A stretch of DNA of 64,000 nucleotides from DATGMS01 sp040905145 (GTDB taxonomy: Bacteria; Bacteroidota; Bacteroidia; Cytophagales; Cyclobacteriaceae). The stretch is taken from the NCBI GenBank assembly GCA_040905145.1, contig JBBDSC010000234.1:1-64000 (forward strand). Reading direction: 5' to 3'. A model generated the notes under the pieces. It did no database searches. It saw only the letters and a program-made list of their open reading frames with translations, and had not been told where the DNA came from. Shown piece after piece: positions 59,280 to 64,000 of the stretch (the first letter of the stretch is position 1; each line of letters starts with the position of its first letter). Made by a program: the position numbers and the translations under genes.

Positions 59280-60476
59280 ATGGATTATCCAATGAGTATT
59301 TTTAAATGTATGATTTTCATCTCCATGTTAATGCTTGTTTCCTGTAAGAATTCAAAATCAAGTGAAGTGGAGACTAATGACGATATTGAAAACCTTGATT
59401 TTACAGTGGAAGAAGCGCCGGACTGGACAGCTTTATTTAACAGGACCAGCGGATGGTTTGGCGCAGATGGCATTTTTGCACTACCGCTAAATGGAAAAGA
59501 TAATGAGACAGCAGATTCCACTACCCAAACGATGCTCATTTTCAGTGACACCATGATCGGTGAAATTGAAGACGATAAACTTCAGCCCGGTCAGGTCATG
59601 GTGAACAATACCATAGCTTATATTAAAGGGAGTGAGCCAAAAGCAGATAATATAAGTTTCCACTGGGCTAAAAATGAGTCAGGCAAACCTATCTCATTTT
59701 TTTCGCCCCAAACGGCTTCAGCAGAAAAAGGGGATTACTACTGGCTTGGAGATGGCTTTCTGAATACGGAATTAGACAATGCCATTTACATTTTTGCCTA
59801 CAGAATGCGAAACCTTGATAAAAGTGAAGATTGGTCATTTAAAGAGATGGGTACCAATCTTATAGCAATACCCGAAGGAAGTACTCCACCATTTAAGGAT
59901 CAGCGACAGATTGAGACTCCACTTAGATTTGAAGATGGCGGATTTGGGGCTGGCATTTTTGTTAACACGGAATTAGCAGGTGCTCCTGATCCTGATGGAT
60001 ATATTTATGTATATGGTGTCAGGGGGAAAGGAAAAAATCTAATGGTAGCAAGGGTAAAGCCGGAAGATTTTGAAAGCTTTGGCGCCTGGAGGTTCTGGAA
60101 TGGAAAAGAATGGAATGCCGATATGCAACAGGTATCCTATGTTGCCGAGGAAGTTTCAAATGAATTAAGTGTTTCGGCCCTTCCTGATGGGAGATATGCA
60201 CTTGTTTTTACCATAAACGGAATTAATCCCATTGTAGGATTACGCTTGGGTTTAACTCCTTATGGACCCTTTGGACCAGTTATTAACATTTGGGAATCCC
60301 AGGAAATGCAGCAAAAGAATTATATTACCTACAATGCAAAAGCCCACCCCAATTTATCTGCTCCAGGCGAGCTTATTATCAGCTATAATGTCAATGCTTT
60401 TGATTTTGGTAATGAAATACAGGCTAACCCAACCCTCTACCGCCCACGATTTATAAAGTTGAAATTAAATTGGTGA
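59280..60476 (+). CDS. Secreted lipoprotein, DUF4185/DUF5005-like propeller
   Basis: A ~394-398-residue lipoprotein with a lipobox (LMLVSCKN, Cys18 from ATG 59292). The mature protein begins with a low-complexity acidic linker, then SGWFGADGIFALPLNG, TMLIFSDTMIGEIEDDKL, YYWLGDGFLN, DGYIYVYGVRGKGKNLMVAR and SVSALPDGRYALVFTINGI, ending YRPRFIKLKLNW. The arrangement resembles five-bladed propeller proteins of the DUF4185/DUF5005 group, many of which are thought to be glycan hydrolases or binding proteins. I do not see an assured catalytic set. ATG 59292 and 59280 are both plausible starts. Confidence 0.7.
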   Translation: MDYPMSIFKCMIFISMLMLVSCKNSKSSEVETNDDIENLDFTVEEAPDWTALFNRTSGWFGADGIFALPLNGKDNETADSTTQTMLIFSDTMIGEIEDDKLQPGQVMVNNTIAYIKGSEPKADNISFHWAKNESGKPISFFSPQTASAEKGDYYWLGDGFLNTELDNAIYIFAYRMRNLDKSEDWSFKEMGTNLIAIPEGSTPPFKDQRQIETPLRFEDGGFGAGIFVNTELAGAPDPDGYIYVYGVRGKGKNLMVARVKPEDFESFGAWRFWNGKEWNADMQQVSYVAEEVSNELSVSALPDGRYALVFTINGINPIVGLRLGLTPYGPFGPVINIWESQEMQQKNYITYNAKAHPNLSAPGELIISYNVNAFDFGNEIQANPTLYRPRFIKLKLNW

Positions 60477-60717
60477 ATTGTAATCCGGGGTCAGAATAAC
60501 CATACTTCCCTGAACGCTTCTTAGTGGGCACCTTAGCAGGTGCGGATTCAGGCAATATTTGCAGGCAATTTTTTCCTCGTTCCATCATTTAAGAAAAATT
60601 CATAGGTAAAATTATTCCAAAAGTGTTAATTTGGGAGTTGATTTTTGAATTACTGTTTTTAAGCTTGAAAGACAGGTAATTCGCCCCTTACATATTGAAG
60701 TTATAATTAATAAATTT
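60477..60717. other. Intergenic spacer
   Basis: 240 bases, no gene or clear terminator recognised. Confidence 0.4.
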
Positions 60718-63591
60718 ATGAAATCGTCTCCATTTTATTTAGCTGTAATATTTCATTTGTTTCTGATTCCCGGGAGCCATAGCTTTGGTCTTGACTCAGG
60801 AGATGTTCCTTTTGGGGATGCCCTGTATTTTGATCGGGAATATACCCTTGAGGCTACCATGTTAGGTTACTTTGACCAAGAGGGGATCCGCAATCCGGTT
60901 CTTCGTGCCAATAAAGGGGACCGGGTTAAAATAACCATCGTTAATGGAGAATTAATGACCCATGATATTGCTCTGGAAAAGCTTGGAATCAAAAGTGAGG
61001 TGATTATTGAAAAAGGAGCTACTGCTAACATAGTTTTCGAAGCCAAAGAAAGTGATACCTACTATTGTACTATCCCGGGACACAGGGCTGCAGGTATGGT
61101 GGGGCAATTTGAAGTGGTTGAGGGACCTATTACCGATGAGGTGATTGTCACCGGAGAGATACCAAAAATCGGTGACCGGGAACTGAACCTTGATTTTGAG
61201 ACAGGAACTCTTGATGATTGGGTCTCTACCGGCGAGGCATTTTCTAATCCCTTGATTTCCGGGGACTCCTCTCCAGTGCATGAAAAGGATATGCATGTGG
61301 GCCAAGAAGGAGAATACTTCGTCAGCAGCGGCGGAACTTTAAACCATGAATCTATAGGCACCCTAACATCCGCCCCTTTCAAGGTAACGCGACCTTTTGC
61401 CTCTTTCAAGGTATCAGGCGGGGCATTGCAGGATACACGTGTTGAACTGGTAAGAGCAGATCAGGACAGTGCCTTCTTCCAAATATCGGGATCAGGCCGT
61501 GCAACACTGCGACCTGTGGTGGTAGATCTGGAAGAACATATGGGAAAGGATATTTTCATCCGCCTTATTGACAATGAGACTGGCATCTCGCAAATTCCCT
61601 ATATTGGGGATGATAAATGGGCTCATATCAGCTTCGATGGATTTCTTTTTCATGCCCAACGCCCTCAATTTGCAAATGAGCTTAAACAGGAGGACATTAT
61701 TACACTTCCACCCTTGGATTATGTTCCCCATGCAGGTCTTTCCGGAGAAGATGCAGCAAAAAGCATGACATTGGAGGAGGGATTTTCTGTAACCCTGGCC
61801 GCCTCCGAACCGGATGTGGTAAGGCCAATAAGCTTCACAACAGATTTTCGCGGCAGGCTTTGGGTAGTCGAAGCCCATACCTATCCTGTGAGAGCAGAGG
61901 AAGGTGAGGGTAAGGACCGAATATTGATTTTTGAAGATACCAATGGTGACGGGAAGCTTAATAAAAGGACGGTTTTTATGGAGGGGCTGAACCTGGTGAG
62001 TGGCATCGAAGTTGGAATGGGAGGAGTATGGTTGGGTGCTGCACCCAATCTTTTATTTATTCCCATAGATGAAAAAAAGGATAAACCATCAGGCCCACCA
62101 CAAATACTCCTTGATGGCTGGGGATATCAGGATACCCACGAAACCCTTAACAGTCTGCGCTGGGGACCTGATGGTTGGCTTTATGGCACACATGGTGTTT
62201 TTACCCATTCAAATGTGGGTAAGCCTGGAGCTTCGGATGAAGAGCGGACTGGAATTAATGCCGGTGTCTGGCGATATCATCCCACCAAGCATGAATTTGA
62301 AGTTTTTGCGGAAGGGACCAGCAATCCCTGGGGGATTGATTTCAATGATTACGGTCACCCTTTTGCTACCGTATGCGTTATTCCGCATATGTTCCATATT
62401 ATTCAGGGGGCCAGATATCATCGGCAAGCCGGAGAACATTTCAATCCCTATATTTACGATGATATAAAAACAATTGCGGATCATGTACACTGGGTGGGCG
62501 ACAGGGGACCCCACGCTGGTAACTTCCGGTCAGGTGTTAAAGGAGGGGGCCATGCCCATGCAGGAGCCATGATTTATCTGGGAGATAGCTGGCCTGAAAA
62601 ATATCGGAATAATATTTTCATGAACAACATCAATGGCAGCAGGGTCAACATTGATCAACTTAAAAGGGACGGATCTGGCTATACGGCCATGCATGGAGAT
62701 GATTTCCTGCTAACCAATGATTCCTGGTCACAATGGTTAAATTTTCGATACAGTCCCAGCGGTTCTGTTTATGCCATAGACTGGTACGATAAAAACCAAT
62801 GCCATAGCCCGAATCCGGATGTGCACAATAAAACCATGGGACGTATTTTCAAGATCAGCCATGAAAATGACGAATGGGTGCAGGTAGATCTTTCTAAGTA
62901 TTCGGATTTGGAACTGGTAAATCTTCAGCTTCATAAAAATGACTGGTATGTAAGACAGGCGCGACATATTTTGCAAAAACGTGGACCGAATAAAAGGGTG
63001 CACAAAGCACTGAAAAAATTAATGGATGAAAATCCGGATGTGACGCGAAAACTGCGTGCCCTTTGGGCATTGCATGTTACAGATGGGTTAACTGAGAAAA
63101 ATCTGCTCGACCTTTTGGCACATGAAAATGAATATTTAAGAAGCTGGGCCATTCAGCTTTTGGCAGAAGACAATAACCTTTCCTCAGCTGCACTTACATC
63201 TTTTAAAGAAATGGCTCACAATGATGATTCTGCTTTAGTGAGGTTGTACCTGGCTTCCGCTCTGCAGCGTATGGAACCAGGGAAAAGATGGGAAATTCTG
63301 GAAGGACTGGTACAGCGATCTGAAGATAAGGATGATCATAACCTGCCGCTCATGCTATGGTATGCTGCCGAGCCATTAGTTGAGTTGGATGCCGAAAGAG
63401 TTATGGATATGGCAGTTAAAGCTAAATCGCCACATATTCTGCCATTTACTATTAAAAAGGTTGAAGCAATTGGCTCGAAAGAATCTGCCAGAATTCTTCA
63501 AGACCTAAACCAGCGGTTAACTGAAATGGATTCACATCAGTATCATGAGTCTCATCTTATGGTCAAAAAGATGCTCAAAAAGAATAAATAA
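60718..63591 (+). CDS. Secreted PVC-type dehydrogenase with an N-terminal cupredoxin domain
   Basis: A 957-residue secreted protein (signal ~1-22). Residues ~40-137 are a plastocyanin/azurin-like cupredoxin with the type 1 copper ligands His82 (THDIAL), Cys117, His122 and Met127 (YYCTIPGHRAAGMVGQF). Residues ~155-320 are beta-rich and recall carbohydrate-binding modules (LNLDFETGTLDDW at the start). From ~350 to ~700 comes the PVC-type propeller, with WVVEAHTYPVRAEEGEGKDR, ILIFEDTNGDGKLNKRTVFM and GEHFNPYIYDDIKTI. The C-terminal ~200 residues look like HEAT repeats (LRALWALHVTDGL). The usual cytochrome domain is absent, so the copper domain probably accepts the electrons. Confidence 0.9.
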   Translation: MKSSPFYLAVIFHLFLIPGSHSFGLDSGDVPFGDALYFDREYTLEATMLGYFDQEGIRNPVLRANKGDRVKITIVNGELMTHDIALEKLGIKSEVIIEKGATANIVFEAKESDTYYCTIPGHRAAGMVGQFEVVEGPITDEVIVTGEIPKIGDRELNLDFETGTLDDWVSTGEAFSNPLISGDSSPVHEKDMHVGQEGEYFVSSGGTLNHESIGTLTSAPFKVTRPFASFKVSGGALQDTRVELVRADQDSAFFQISGSGRATLRPVVVDLEEHMGKDIFIRLIDNETGISQIPYIGDDKWAHISFDGFLFHAQRPQFANELKQEDIITLPPLDYVPHAGLSGEDAAKSMTLEEGFSVTLAASEPDVVRPISFTTDFRGRLWVVEAHTYPVRAEEGEGKDRILIFEDTNGDGKLNKRTVFMEGLNLVSGIEVGMGGVWLGAAPNLLFIPIDEKKDKPSGPPQILLDGWGYQDTHETLNSLRWGPDGWLYGTHGVFTHSNVGKPGASDEERTGINAGVWRYHPTKHEFEVFAEGTSNPWGIDFNDYGHPFATVCVIPHMFHIIQGARYHRQAGEHFNPYIYDDIKTIADHVHWVGDRGPHAGNFRSGVKGGGHAHAGAMIYLGDSWPEKYRNNIFMNNINGSRVNIDQLKRDGSGYTAMHGDDFLLTNDSWSQWLNFRYSPSGSVYAIDWYDKNQCHSPNPDVHNKTMGRIFKISHENDEWVQVDLSKYSDLELVNLQLHKNDWYVRQARHILQKRGPNKRVHKALKKLMDENPDVTRKLRALWALHVTDGLTEKNLLDLLAHENEYLRSWAIQLLAEDNNLSSAALTSFKEMAHNDDSALVRLYLASALQRMEPGKRWEILEGLVQRSEDKDDHNLPLMLWYAAEPLVELDAERVMDMAVKAKSPHILPFTIKKVEAIGSKESARILQDLNQRLTEMDSHQYHESHLMVKKMLKKNK

Positions 63592-63608
63592 ATCCCCGAT
63601 GATTTACC

Positions 63609-64000
63609 ATGGTGGATATAGGCATAGCAAATAAAGTAGCCCTAGTAACAGGTGCTAATACTGGTATTGGTGCTGAAATAGCCGGGACACTTGCCAAACA
63701 GGGGGCCTCGGTGGTTATCCATTACCTGGACCACAGGAATTTGGAGGCTGATAAAAATCCGGAAGATGAACATGCAGACCTGGGAGAAAGGAAGGCAGTG
63801 GATATCCAAAACAAAATCCAGAAAGAAGGAGGAAGGGCGGAAATTTATGGTGGCGACCTGGCCAACTTAAAAACAATTTCAGGGGTTTTTGATTATGCGG
63901 AAAAAGTCTTCGGGGCAGTGTCCATTCTGGTCAACAATGCCGCCCATTGTGAACTTTCGGACACTATACTGGAAACAGATGCATCTACCATAGATAGACA
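63609..64000 (+). CDS. Short-chain dehydrogenase/reductase, cut by window end
   Basis: ATG 63609 begins MVDIGIANKVALVTGANTGI, with the TGANTGIG coenzyme motif of NAD(P)-dependent SDRs. It continues GTLAKQGASVVIHYLDHRNL and reaches VSILVNNAAHCELSD (NNA motif). The catalytic Ser/Tyr/Lys lie beyond the window. An unusually long insertion (residues ~45-70, acidic) sits in the region that decides NADP binding. It starts 17 bases after the cupredoxin-dehydrogenase stop, so probably the same operon. Confidence 0.88.
   Translation, partial: MVDIGIANKVALVTGANTGIGAEIAGTLAKQGASVVIHYLDHRNLEADKNPEDEHADLGERKAVDIQNKIQKEGGRAEIYGGDLANLKTISGVFDYAEKVFGAVSILVNNAAHCELSDTILETDASTIDR

Overview
The window looks like a draft chromosomal contig from an aerobic Bacteroidota, most likely order Cytophagales near the Cyclobacteriaceae. 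The evidence is two SusC/SusD pairs, Bacteroidota-type curli genes (csgEFG plus curlin-repeat proteins), a candidate TTG/TAnnTTTG promoter, a DUF1501 / DUF1549-DUF1553 pair, sulfatase remains and PVC-type dehydrogenases. No rRNA, tRNA, CRISPR array, prophage or complete insertion sequence is visible. One 100-N scaffold gap (25971-26070) splits a response-regulator gene and is flanked by an exact 55-bp duplication, so it is an assembly artefact.

Layout. (1) 1-6.6 kb is a field of decayed genes: ankyrin, SRAP/YedK, Mn-catalase, PNPOx-like, two transposase remnants and an outer-membrane barrel. One intact CHRD lipoprotein lies among them. (2) 6.6-11.4 kb, minus strand: a cytochrome-containing DUF1549/DUF1553 protein and its DUF1501 partner. 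(3) 11.4-14.1 kb is a second relic field: Fic, cysJ-cysI tails, DHFR/RibD-like, cupin-like and MetE-like pieces. (4) 14.15-16.4 kb: an APH-fold kinase and an enolase paralogue with altered catalytic positions, followed by a broken C45 hydrolase. (5) 18.1-25.1 kb: a complete curli locus headed by a LuxR-type regulator whose receiver domain lacks its phosphoacceptor, then three curlin-like proteins, CsgE, CsgF, a long CsgG and a lipoprotein. (6) 25.4-29.9 kb: an OmpR/histidine-kinase pair and a TonB-dependent receptor. (7) 30.2-38.5 kb: PhoD, relics, YciI, an MlrC-type M81 peptidase, a sugar-acid cluster (GntP permease, D-erythronate dehydrogenase-like, SDR) and a truncated phoD copy joined to a broken NTF2-like gene. 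(8) 38.7-44.9 kb: SusC/SusD and a Tat-exported Gfo/Idh/MocA oxidoreductase. (9) 45.4-64 kb is the most unusual part: a sigma54 activator whose sensor is an enzyme-like TIM barrel, divergent from an operon that encodes a paralogue of that barrel plus a Tm-1/UPF0261 protein, with a near-consensus -24/-12 promoter between them. A PVC dehydrogenase-cytochrome-ThuA fusion, a second SusC/SusD pair, a dead sulfatase, a predicted propeller lipoprotein, a cupredoxin-fused PVC dehydrogenase and the start of an SDR follow.

Reading together. The 38-64 kb region reads as capture of an unknown oligosaccharide or polyol through SusCD, periplasmic oxidation by secreted dehydrogenases, and cytosolic processing by the Tm-1/TIM-barrel pair under a regulator derived from the enzyme itself. 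This is inference: the substrate cannot be told from sequence. The relic fields between intact operons show ongoing gene loss, since many dead genes carry small frameshifts, internal deletions or a short tandem duplication. Some single-base lesions in homopolymers could be sequencing errors, but the multi-lesion ones could not.
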